DNA of 64,000 nucleotides from the NCBI GenBank assembly GCA_024640315.1, contig JAHEFF010000007.1, positions 5,333 through 69,332 of the forward strand, in the 5' to 3' direction. Below are positions 53,357 through 61,555 of the stretch, in pieces. The stretch comes from Woeseiaceae bacterium. GTDB lineage: Bacteria; Pseudomonadota; Gammaproteobacteria; Steroidobacterales; Woeseiaceae. The notes below the pieces were generated by a model. The model saw only the letters and a list, made by a program, of their open reading frames with translations, ran no database searches and was not told where the DNA came from. Made by a program: the position numbers and the translations under genes. How positions within the stretch are numbered: position 1 is the stretch's first letter; the number at the start of each line of letters is the position of its first letter.

Positions 53357-54976
53357 ATGCATACCAGATTCCTGCTGCCGTTCGCCGCGTTTTCGATCTG
53401 CTTGCTGGGCGGTTGCAGCCCTGATTCAGGCGACCAGGACAACAAGCCGACTATGGTCGGGCAGTTGATTTCCGGTGGCCAGGTTTTCGATGGGTCGGGC
53501 GAGGCGCCTTTCGTCGCTGATGTAGGTGTCACCGATGGCAGAATCGTATTCATCGGCGATGCCGACAGTGCCAATGTGGCATCGGACGACGTCATTGATG
53601 CGCAGGGCCTCTGGGTGGCGCCTGGATTCATCGATGCGCACAGTCATGCTGTGCTGGATGAGGATTATGGTCGCGATGCCATTCCCTATTTGCGCCAGGG
53701 AATCACGACAGTCGTGCTTGGCCTCGATGGCGACGGAACCAGCGATACAGCGGTTCGGCTCGGATCCTGGCAGGAAAAGGGCATTGGCGTGAATGGCATC
53801 CATTTCGTCGGCCACGGCTACATTCGGGAAGCTGTTATGGGCCGTGAAAACCGGGAACCGACAGACGTGGAGCTGGCAGACATGCGCGCGCATGTGCGCA
53901 AGGCGATGGACGAGGGCGCCTTCGGTCTGTCAACCGGGCTTTTCTATGTACCGGGAACTTACGCATCCACCGAGGAGGTTATAGCCCTTGCCAAAGCGGC
54001 CGCGGAGTACGAGGGCGCAATTTACGATACGCATGATCGTGACCTGGGCGCCGTCTACCAGGGCATTGGTTATGAAGCTTCCGTTGAAGAAGGTATCCGG
54101 ATCACCGAAGAGTCCGGTCTGCGTGGAATTTTCAGTCACTACAACTTGCAGGGTGCGCACAATTATGGGCGTGCTGATGTGGGTGCCGCGCTGATCAACG
54201 ATGCCCGCGAACGCGGCGTCGACATTTGGGCGGCACATCATCCTTATACGGCAACTCAAAGCAATCTGCGTTCATACACAATTCCGGATTGGGCTTCTGC
54301 CGGCGGCGACGAGGAAATGGTCGCGCGATTCGATGATCCTGAAATGTCCGATGAGATTACCGATGCGACGAATGCCATGCTTGAGATTCGTGGCGGCGCT
54401 GACAAGATCATGCTCGTCGATCCAAGGCCGGACCTGAATGGCAAGACGCTCGCCGATGTTGCCGGAGAGCGCGAACTGAGTCCTGCCGAAACCGTCAGGT
54501 GGATACTCCGCGACGGCAACGCTGTGGTCATGAATCTGGAACTCTACGATCACAACAACACGCGCAGGCTGGCTCAGGAGCCCTGGATGATGACCTGTAC
54601 GGACGGGCGGACGCCGCGCCCCGACCAGCCGATCACGCATCCGCGCACTTTCGGGGCGTTTCCGAAGAAGATGCGACACTTCGTTTTTGAGGAAGAGCTT
54701 CTCGCGCCGGAGTTCATGATCAGGAGCTTCTCCGGACTGGCTGCCGATTTCTACCGCCTGCCTGACCGGGGTTACCTGCGTGACGGTTATGTTGCAGACA
54801 TTGTGGTTATCGACCCCGATCGATACCGTGACAAGGCGACGTTCGAGAACCCAAGGCAACTATCGGAGGGTGTGGTTCACGCGCTGGTCAATGGCCGGTT
54901 TGCGATCAGGAATGGAGAGACCACCGGCACGCTCGCCGGCGTTCCGCTCAGGCGACCGCAAGCAGAATCGTATTGA
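53357..54976 (+). CDS. D-aminoacylase-family amidohydrolase lipoprotein, Cys ligand replaced
   Basis: 539 residues. A lipoprotein signal ends in LLGGC. Barrel motifs: GFIDAHSHAVLDEDYG (HxH), then VVLGLDGDGTS, where the family Cys is Asp, FGLSTGLFYVPGTYASTEEV, IFSHYNLQGAHNYG, AAHHPYTATQ and the late Asp of MTCTDGRTPRP. It is homologous to the neighbouring gene at 51631-53253, and the two are divergent. The changed ligand could alter metal occupancy or substrate. It ends one base before the opposite-strand M16 gene. Confidence 0.88.
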   Translation: MHTRFLLPFAAFSICLLGGCSPDSGDQDNKPTMVGQLISGGQVFDGSGEAPFVADVGVTDGRIVFIGDADSANVASDDVIDAQGLWVAPGFIDAHSHAVLDEDYGRDAIPYLRQGITTVVLGLDGDGTSDTAVRLGSWQEKGIGVNGIHFVGHGYIREAVMGRENREPTDVELADMRAHVRKAMDEGAFGLSTGLFYVPGTYASTEEVIALAKAAAEYEGAIYDTHDRDLGAVYQGIGYEASVEEGIRITEESGLRGIFSHYNLQGAHNYGRADVGAALINDARERGVDIWAAHHPYTATQSNLRSYTIPDWASAGGDEEMVARFDDPEMSDEITDATNAMLEIRGGADKIMLVDPRPDLNGKTLADVAGERELSPAETVRWILRDGNAVVMNLELYDHNNTRRLAQEPWMMTCTDGRTPRPDQPITHPRTFGAFPKKMRHFVFEEELLAPEFMIRSFSGLAADFYRLPDRGYLRDGYVADIVVIDPDRYRDKATFENPRQLSEGVVHALVNGRFAIRNGETTGTLAGVPLRRPQAESY

Positions 54977-54977
54977 T

Positions 54978-56360
54978 CTAGTCGAGGAGATCCGTTGGCT
55001 TGCCGACCAATATGATCTGCATTCGCTCCGGTTGAATGAATTTTGTAGCAGCCTCGATTACGTCTTCCTTACTGACAGCCTGAATGCGATCGATGTAACT
55101 GGCGGATCGTGAATGATCGCCGTAACGAAGTCGCTCGATGGCGAAATTCCGCGTGATAGCGTAACCGTCCAGGTAGCGAATCTGAAAAGACCCGTCGGCC
55201 AGGGCGCCTTTGGCGATGAACAACTCCTCGTCCGTCACTTCCTCTTCCTGGATCCGCTCGATCTCCGTCATCATATTCTGAAAAATCGGCTTGATGACAT
55301 CGTGGCGACTGTATGAACGAAACGTGTAACTGCCCGGCCCGAACCAGCGGGGTTCCAGGAAGCCGCTAGCGTCGTTCGTATAGCCATAGCGATAGCGCGT
55401 TTCAATTGTCATGCGCGTATACAGGTGACCGCCTGCGAGGATGTAGTTCATCACTTCGAGCGCCGCCTGGTCCGCCAGGGAAACCTCCGGCAATTCGTGT
55501 CCGAATACCAGCCAGCTCTGCAGCTTGTCAGCCGGGAACGTGTGTTGGCGAAGCTTGAGACCGGCGATAACCGGCGCCCGCCGTATTGACGGAGGCTCGG
55601 TGAATGGCTGAGCTCCAAACAACTTCTCGATACGAGTCTGCATGACATCAGGATCGATATCACCGGCAATGGCAAGTGTCATGTTGGCTGGAACGAATTG
55701 TTCTGCATGAAAGTCCGCGATGTCACTCGCCTCCAGTTCAGCAATATCGGCAGCTGTCGGCCGGTTGCCATACGGGTGATCCCGATAAAGCACTTCATAG
55801 AATCGATCCACTGCGGCGGACAGGGAGCCTTCGTAAAGCGCGGGACCCGATTCGCCACCAAGGTCCACTTCGCCGGGATCCGCTTTGGTGCGCGCGCGGG
55901 CCAGGGCCTCGCTACCGATGGACGGCTTGAGAATGGTACCGGCGAAAAGTTTCAGCGCAGCGTCGAGGTCCTCGGTCGGCACGTTAAGCGTGACCTCGGT
56001 CCATTCATCGTGCATATCGACCGAGAATTCTGCGGTCATGTACTTTAGCGCCGAACGAAAGTCGACCGCATCGGCTGGCCCCAGCAGCAGGGCCTCCGCC
56101 AGGACCTCAGCGGTACCGGTCTTGTCATCGCTTGTCTTGCCGGTCCTGATAAAAGCACTCATTGTTACAAGTGGCACCTGATCCGCCCTGGCGACATAGG
56201 CGACCAGGCCATTACCGAGCGACAACTGGAAGTCTGTCGGATCGGGGCGGGTAAAATCGCTGTCCGGTAGCTTCATTTGTGTCGGGTGTTCAAACTCCTG
56301 AGCCCCGGCAGGTGCAGAGAGGACGATCGCAACCAGGAAGAAAGTCATTATCCGCTTCAT
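54978..56360 (-). CDS. M16-family protease subunit, non-catalytic partner
   Basis: 460 residues with a signal peptide (MTFFLVAIVLSAPAGA). The fold matches M16 peptidases (LSLGNGLVAYVARADQVPLV, FVPANMTLAIAGDID), but the place of the HxxEH motif reads VLAEALLLGPAD, so zinc binding is lost. Such proteins pair with an active M16 subunit and shape the substrate chamber. Its start overlaps the stop of the catalytic subunit gene by four bases, which supports a complex of the two in the periplasm. Confidence 0.9.
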   Translation of the reverse strand: MKRIMTFFLVAIVLSAPAGAQEFEHPTQMKLPDSDFTRPDPTDFQLSLGNGLVAYVARADQVPLVTMSAFIRTGKTSDDKTGTAEVLAEALLLGPADAVDFRSALKYMTAEFSVDMHDEWTEVTLNVPTEDLDAALKLFAGTILKPSIGSEALARARTKADPGEVDLGGESGPALYEGSLSAAVDRFYEVLYRDHPYGNRPTAADIAELEASDIADFHAEQFVPANMTLAIAGDIDPDVMQTRIEKLFGAQPFTEPPSIRRAPVIAGLKLRQHTFPADKLQSWLVFGHELPEVSLADQAALEVMNYILAGGHLYTRMTIETRYRYGYTNDASGFLEPRWFGPGSYTFRSYSRHDVIKPIFQNMMTEIERIQEEEVTDEELFIAKGALADGSFQIRYLDGYAITRNFAIERLRYGDHSRSASYIDRIQAVSKEDVIEAATKFIQPERMQIILVGKPTDLLD

Positions 56361-57883
56361 TCCTCTGCTCCTTCGGGCGTAACAATACCGACAGACCGGT
56401 TCCTGGCCACAAAGTAGGTGTCAATGAGCCGTGCGATATCGTCAGCCGTCGTCTGGTCCCGTGCCTCCAGGTAGGGCGCGAGTGATTGCCAGCTGTCCAT
56501 AACCTGGAAATGGCCGATCTGAAAAGCGAGCGCATTGGGATCGGCTGCAGTTCGATACCACTCGGTTCTAAGCCTCTTTTTCGCCAGTGCCACATCTGCG
56601 TCGGCAAGCGGTTCTTCGGCAAGTCGCCTGAGCTCGGCCAGCAGAATTTTCTCTATGTCGGCAATCTCATCAGGATCACTGATCAGCACCTCAATATTGA
56701 TCGAAGCGGGCACACCAAATCGCTCTGTATGCACGACGCGGGTATTGATATTGACCTTTTCGCCAGCTGCCCTGGCATTCAGTAGCGACTGCAGTTGCGG
56801 CTGCAATGCCTCGGCAAGCACATCGAAAGCCGGTCGATCCGGGTGACCGACACCGGGTACCTGGTAACGGAACTCTATTCTCGGCGCAAGCTTGTTGCTT
56901 CTCCACACCAGGCGTTTTTCAGCCGACGGCAGTGGTTCCCGCCCCTGGTACCGCGGCGGCTCAGGTCGACGTTCCATGTGCCCGAAGTATTTTTCAACCT
57001 TCGGTACCATGTCCTCGAGCGTGACACCGCCAATAAAGATCAGCGTGGTGTTGTTCGGCACGAAATAGTCTTCGTACAGTTCGCGCTGGTAGCGTCGCGT
57101 GTATTGATTGAAATCGTTCGCATAACCTTCGGGTACGTAGACCATTGAAGCGCGCCCGACGAGTGAATTCATCGCTTCCCGATATTCCGTGTCGGGACGA
57201 TTGAGATCGCCCAGGCGTTGTTCGACCAGAATCATCCGTTCGGCGTCAAAATTCCTGAACACGGAATTCTGCATTCGGTCGGCTTCGACCCGGAGAAAAA
57301 GTTCGACGCGGTTTGCAGGGAGGTCCAGGTCAAATTTCATGTACTCCTGCTCGGTGGTGGCCGTTAGGCGAGAACCACCGTAGGCCTGGTACCACTTTTT
57401 CATCGGTCCCTCGTCATTCAGTTCGAGCACCTGCTGATTGAGCGAGTCAATCAGGCCCTGCAATTCTTCGATTCGCGGCGTTGTTGCCTGGTGTTGGTAG
57501 TCATGGAATACACCGCGCTCGCGAAGATCGTTCCTGGCGCGATTGCGTTCTTCTTCGAGTTCGTCCTCAGCCAGTTGAATCTGCTTGTGAAGTTCCTGTT
57601 CTCGTTTCCAGTCACGGGAGCCAAGCGATGGCGTTCCCTTGAACATCAGGTGTTCGAGAAAATGCGCCGAGCCAAACTGACCAGGCGTTTCATTGAGCGC
57701 GCCCATATCGGTAAAGATCTTGCTGACAACCCTCGACTCATCTGGACGTTCGATGACGAGCAACCTCAGGCCGTTTTCAAAAACGTGCTCCCGAATGGGA
57801 AGTTGGTTTTCGTAGTCGGCAGCGTAAGCTGAATTCACGCCAAGCAGAAAAGTGCCGAGCAAGGCTAACCGGATTAGTCGCAT
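56357..57883 (-). CDS. M16-family zinc protease, catalytic subunit, secreted
   Basis: 508 residues with a signal peptide (RLALLGTFLLGVNSAYA). The inverted zinc motif HxxEH is in FGSAHFLEHLMFKGTPS, and the downstream Glu ligand is expected in the helix FDAERMILVEQRLGDLN. Between them lies an insertion of roughly 100 residues, partly a predicted coiled coil (REQELHKQIQLAEDELEEE), longer than in typical M16B enzymes. It should degrade peptides in the periplasm together with the overlapping partner gene at 54978-56360. Confidence 0.92.
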   Translation of the reverse strand: MRLIRLALLGTFLLGVNSAYAADYENQLPIREHVFENGLRLLVIERPDESRVVSKIFTDMGALNETPGQFGSAHFLEHLMFKGTPSLGSRDWKREQELHKQIQLAEDELEEERNRARNDLRERGVFHDYQHQATTPRIEELQGLIDSLNQQVLELNDEGPMKKWYQAYGGSRLTATTEQEYMKFDLDLPANRVELFLRVEADRMQNSVFRNFDAERMILVEQRLGDLNRPDTEYREAMNSLVGRASMVYVPEGYANDFNQYTRRYQRELYEDYFVPNNTTLIFIGGVTLEDMVPKVEKYFGHMERRPEPPRYQGREPLPSAEKRLVWRSNKLAPRIEFRYQVPGVGHPDRPAFDVLAEALQPQLQSLLNARAAGEKVNINTRVVHTERFGVPASINIEVLISDPDEIADIEKILLAELRRLAEEPLADADVALAKKRLRTEWYRTAADPNALAFQIGHFQVMDSWQSLAPYLEARDQTTADDIARLIDTYFVARNRSVGIVTPEGAEE

Positions 57884-57914
57884 GGGTCTTCCTGTATTGT
57901 TGTCCGCTTGTTTT

Positions 57915-58976
57915 CTATTGATGGCTCAGGGACGTCGCCTGCCCTGTGCCGCGTGCTGCGGGTTCGACGATCTTGAATTCGAGAAGATTATACAGGTCTC
58001 TGATGTGGCGACGACGAGTGTCTCCAGGCAGGCTGCTGGAGGTTGTGACTACGACCAGGTCCAGGTCTTTGACGAGCAGGATGAACTGGCCACCGTAGCC
58101 CCAGGCATAGGCGGTGGGAATGCCGGCCATATCCCGCAGCCACCACCCGTATCCATAGCGTCTTTCCTCGTTACGTGGCGATTGTACGCGCGGCGTCAGC
58201 GACTGCTCGACCCACGATGGAGAAATGACCTGGCGTCCATTGGCCTGGCCGTTGTTGATGTAAAGCTCGCCGAAAGCCAGCATTTGCCTTGGCGTGAACT
58301 CCATGTTGTTACCACCGAAGTAGATACCTTGGGGGTCCTGCGGCCACGCGGCGATCTCTATTTCCAGCGGAGCGCCGAGATATTGGCGTGCAAATTCCAG
58401 CGTCGACCGACCGGTGGCCCGTGTCAGTATGGCGGACAACAAATGCGTATTGCCGGTGCTGTAATGCATTTGGGTGCCAGGTGTCGAAAGCACGGGCTGC
58501 TCAAGCGCAAATCCGACCCAGTCGTTGCTCAAGACCCATGCGCCGTAGTTGTAGAAGCTGGTGGTCTCCAGACCCGCCTGCATCGACAGAAGATTGCCAA
58601 TGGTTATAGCGCGCTTTGCGGCAGCAGCCTCGCCCTCTAGTCGGTCTCCGTAATAATCGGATATCGGCTGGTCAAGTCCGGGGACGTGACCGCGCTCGAT
58701 CGCAATCCCTATCAACGCCGACATTACAGATTTTGAAACTGACTTGACGTTGGCGGCGCGCCGTGGCGACTGCCCGTTGAAATATTCTTCAAGAATCAGA
58801 TTCCCGTCGTGGCTTATCAGGAGGCTGTGCAGGCGTGGCATCTGGTTGGCGGCTTGCAGCGCTTCACCGAACAACGAATCGTCGATTGCCAATGGTTCAG
58901 CGGCGGGCGATGGCGTGATCCAAAGCAGCAAACTTGCGAGCAGGGCGGTAGTAACAGGCGCGATTCGATCTTTCAT
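57915..58976 (-). CDS. Serine hydrolase, beta-lactamase/esterase (class C-like) fold, secreted
   Basis: 353 residues from the ATG at 58976, which gives a clean signal peptide (TTALLASLLLWITPSPAA); the frame also opens at 59009. The active-site motif SVSKSVMSALIG carries S-x-x-K. A Tyr motif occurs as MHYSTGNTHLL (YxT rather than YxN), and a late WGYGGQFILL replaces the KTG/HxG element. These features match penicillin-binding-protein-like esterases or D-aminopeptidases rather than true beta-lactamases. It lies downstream of a small lipoprotein gene on the same strand. Confidence 0.88.
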   Translation of the reverse strand: MKDRIAPVTTALLASLLLWITPSPAAEPLAIDDSLFGEALQAANQMPRLHSLLISHDGNLILEEYFNGQSPRRAANVKSVSKSVMSALIGIAIERGHVPGLDQPISDYYGDRLEGEAAAAKRAITIGNLLSMQAGLETTSFYNYGAWVLSNDWVGFALEQPVLSTPGTQMHYSTGNTHLLSAILTRATGRSTLEFARQYLGAPLEIEIAAWPQDPQGIYFGGNNMEFTPRQMLAFGELYINNGQANGRQVISPSWVEQSLTPRVQSPRNEERRYGYGWWLRDMAGIPTAYAWGYGGQFILLVKDLDLVVVTTSSSLPGDTRRRHIRDLYNLLEFKIVEPAARGTGQATSLSHQ

Positions 58977-58998
58977 TCTTAAGCGTGACGAACCAGGA

Positions 58999-59235
58999 TC
59001 AGTAATCATTGACAGGATTCAGGATCTGGCGGAGTTCTTCCCGTTCGGCACAGATGCATTTCTGGGTCTTACCGCCATAGACGGTGCAGGAATACGTGGT
59101 GCCTTTTGGACAAACGGATTTCGCCCTGACGTTAACTTGCATCGGTTCTTCACTCGTCGCGCAGCCGCTGAGGAGCAAGGAGGCCGAGAGAATAGTTGCA
59201 GGGCGAATGTTTAAGCGCATGTCCATATAGAACAA
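58999..59235 (-). CDS. Small Cys-containing lipoprotein
   Basis: 78 residues, with lipobox LLSGC (ATILSASLLLSGCATSEEP). The short mature part carries four further Cys in VCPKGTTYSCTVYGGKTQKC and CICAERE, suggesting disulfides. ATG codons at residues 1, 4 and 6 are possible starts. I do not recognise the family. It lies 22 bases upstream of the serine hydrolase gene on the same strand and could share its transcript. Confidence 0.75.
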   Translation of the reverse strand: MFYMDMRLNIRPATILSASLLLSGCATSEEPMQVNVRAKSVCPKGTTYSCTVYGGKTQKCICAEREELRQILNPVNDY

Positions 59236-59256
59236 AGTGTAGGAGAAAAATTCAAC

Positions 59257-59290
59257 AAAAAAAGCCCCTTACTCCGTAAGGGGCTTTTCT
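59257..59290 (-). terminator. Strong intrinsic terminator between two small secreted-protein genes
   Basis: A perfect stem AAGCCCCTTAC/GTAAGGGGCTT surrounds a 3-nt loop (TCC). On the minus strand it is followed by a run of seven T. It ends the gene at 59311-59898. The flanking A-run and T-run make it potentially bidirectional. Confidence 0.88.
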
Positions 59291-59310
59291 TTGCTGAAAG
59301 GTCAGGATTG

Positions 59311-59898
59311 CTACTGAATTTCAATGTGCTTTTTGATTACATGGACCTGCTTGCCATCGCCGCTGCCGTCGATGAAGGTGACTTCTTCGTTATTTCCGGC
59401 AGAGATCAACACTGACCGAATGCTCTCTTTGACTGAGTCGTCGAGAGGCGTAGCGGAGATGATTGTGACGCCGTCGGGATGGTGAGCCTGCATCATATGG
59501 GCGCCATCGCCCATCACTTCGATGTCGATATTTTCATGGACACCGTCCATTTTCATTACCCTGACATCGATGTCACCGGGATGGCCGTCCGCTTTGACAA
59601 AGCCATGCGCGCCCATGTCGGGAACCACGATCGTTTCGCCTTCGATATCGAACTGCATGCCATCGTTGGTACGCGTGACCGTGACTTCACGGCCGGACTC
59701 GCCGCTAATGGTCTTCGATTCGCCGACTGCGAGGTCGTCCAGATCGAGGTCATTGCTGACCCAGTGGACCTCCCTGTCATCGCCTGAACCATCATCTGAA
59801 ACCATGACTTTGAGTTCTATTTTCTTCTCGACTTCCTGTGCCGAAACGACACCAAAAGCGAGCAACACCGCGATTGCGGTGAGTTTCATCAGTTTCAT
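59311..59898 (-). CDS. Small secreted acidic protein of unknown function
   Basis: 195 residues with a signal peptide (KLTAIAVLLAFGVVSAQ). The mature part is rich in Asp, Glu, Gly and His. It contains the acidic stretch VSDDGSGDDREVHWVSNDLD and a Met/His segment (VMGDGAHMMQAHHPDG) that could bind metal. Beta strands dominate (EVTVTRTNDGMQFDIEGETI), and the C-terminus returns to KQVHVIKKHIEIQ. I do not recognise a family. It has its own strong terminator and so is probably transcribed alone. Confidence 0.8.
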   Translation of the reverse strand: MKLMKLTAIAVLLAFGVVSAQEVEKKIELKVMVSDDGSGDDREVHWVSNDLDLDDLAVGESKTISGESGREVTVTRTNDGMQFDIEGETIVVPDMGAHGFVKADGHPGDIDVRVMKMDGVHENIDIEVMGDGAHMMQAHHPDGVTIISATPLDDSVKESIRSVLISAGNNEEVTFIDGSGDGKQVHVIKKHIEIQ

Positions 59899-59976
59899 TG
59901 CGTGCTACCCCGTTATTTTATGTTGCAGTCTAGCATTGATGCGGTGTCAGCTGATTTGGTCGCAGCGATACATATC

Positions 59977-61545
59977 TTATTGATTACATTGAAGTCTTTG
60001 AAGGTTAACAACTTCCCCGGGCAATCCGGGTACGCGCTCACCGTCGGCGATAGCCGGAGTGCCGTTGACTAAAAGGTGGATAACGCCTGTCGACAGCAAT
60101 GTCGGATTCTGGAAATCAGCAACCGGTGTGAAGTTTTCCAGGTCGAGGATGGCGATGTCCGCCTTGCGTCCCTCGGCGAGGTAGCCGCGGTCACACAACG
60201 AGAAGAAATCTGCGACGAGCCCGGAGCTGCGGTGCACGAATTGCTCCATCGGCATCAACTCGCCTTCAACGACCAGGTCGCGGTATGCCTTGGGATAGGA
60301 GGCGTACTTTCTAGGGTGACCATTCGAGCCGTCTGAACCTGTCATCACCCATGGTTGGATTGCGATGGCAGCCATGTCGTCGGGATTCATGTTGAATGAG
60401 GCAATTGACGGGTTCCCGCTGCGCACCACTTCAACCGCTGCATCGACGGGTTCCGAGCCCATCTGTTCTGCAATCTCGCCCAGGGTCATGCCACGCCATT
60501 CACTCTCGCCCGTGACCAGCAGAGAATCCTTGCCTCCACGGCGCCAAAGGTTTGCCTCCATCTCTTCACGAATACGATCCTGAAGATCCGGATTATCCAA
60601 CCTGCCGAACATGGCCTCAGTGGAGTCCGCCCGTACCCAGTCCGGGATCAGTGCGCTCGCGAATCGTGTACCCGACGCTCGCCAGGGATACTGATCGGCA
60701 GTGACGTCGACGCCTCTTTCCCTTGCCGCCGCGACCAGCGCAATAATGTCGCCGCTTTGTCCCCATACATCCCGGCCCAGTGCTTTGAGGTGAGCTGCGT
60801 GTACGGGAATATTCGCCTCTTCGCCGATCTGAATCAGTTCCCTGATTGAGCCGAGAACACCGATGTTGTAAGAACTTTCGTCCCGCATATGCGAGTCGTA
60901 GACGCCGCCGTACTCCGCGGCGACTTTCGCCAGCTCGATGACTTCTTCGGTCTCGGCAAAATTGCCGGGCGTGTAAAACAGGCCGCTGGACAGCCCGAGG
61001 GCACCCGCCCGCATGTCTTCTGCGACGAGTTCGCGCATTTGCTCGAGTTCTTGATCTGTTGGTGCGCGGTTCTCAAGCCCCATGGCTTTTTCCCGTACGG
61101 TGCCGTGACCAACGAAGAAAGCGACGTTCGTGCCGATGCCCTGGGACTGCATTTTCGATACACCTTCGGCCCGCTCGGGAATGCCCCTGCCGTCGTTGCC
61201 GATAAATACCGTGGTTACGCCCTGCGTCAGGTAGTTGATGTTGGCGCTTGTCTCAACGTCGAAAACCTCGTCTTCGGCATGCGTGTGTGGATCGATGAAT
61301 CCGGGCACAACAGCCAGTCCGCCGGCATCGATGATCTGCCCGGCATCCGCGTCAGCGGCAGCATCCATAGACACGATTCGGTCTCCGCTAATGCCGATGT
61401 TCGCGGTTCCCGGTGTTGCGAGGGAACCGTCGTAGACGGTGCCGTTGACAATCAGGATATCGTAGCGGGCAGCCTCTTCACCGGGGCCGCAAGCGGCGAC
61501 CAGCAGCAGCGCGGATAAACAAAGCAGTTGTGCAACGTGTTTCAT
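59977..61545 (-). CDS. D-aminoacylase-family amidohydrolase lipoprotein, Cys ligand replaced
   Basis: 522 residues, with lipobox LLLVAAC. Motifs are GFIDPHTHAEDEVFD (HxH), VFIGNDGRGIPE (Asp where classical enzymes have Cys), LGLSSGLFYTPGNFAETEEV, HAAHLKALGRD, ADQYPWRASGTR and the late Asp in VMTGSDGSNGHPR. It is the third family member in the window and shares the Cys-to-Asp change with 53357-54976. The start lies 10 bases after the MATE transporter stop, so it is probably in one operon with it. Confidence 0.9.
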   Translation of the reverse strand: MKHVAQLLCLSALLLVAACGPGEEAARYDILIVNGTVYDGSLATPGTANIGISGDRIVSMDAAADADAGQIIDAGGLAVVPGFIDPHTHAEDEVFDVETSANINYLTQGVTTVFIGNDGRGIPERAEGVSKMQSQGIGTNVAFFVGHGTVREKAMGLENRAPTDQELEQMRELVAEDMRAGALGLSSGLFYTPGNFAETEEVIELAKVAAEYGGVYDSHMRDESSYNIGVLGSIRELIQIGEEANIPVHAAHLKALGRDVWGQSGDIIALVAAARERGVDVTADQYPWRASGTRFASALIPDWVRADSTEAMFGRLDNPDLQDRIREEMEANLWRRGGKDSLLVTGESEWRGMTLGEIAEQMGSEPVDAAVEVVRSGNPSIASFNMNPDDMAAIAIQPWVMTGSDGSNGHPRKYASYPKAYRDLVVEGELMPMEQFVHRSSGLVADFFSLCDRGYLAEGRKADIAILDLENFTPVADFQNPTLLSTGVIHLLVNGTPAIADGERVPGLPGEVVNLQRLQCNQ

Positions 61546-61555
61546 GGTTCTGTCC

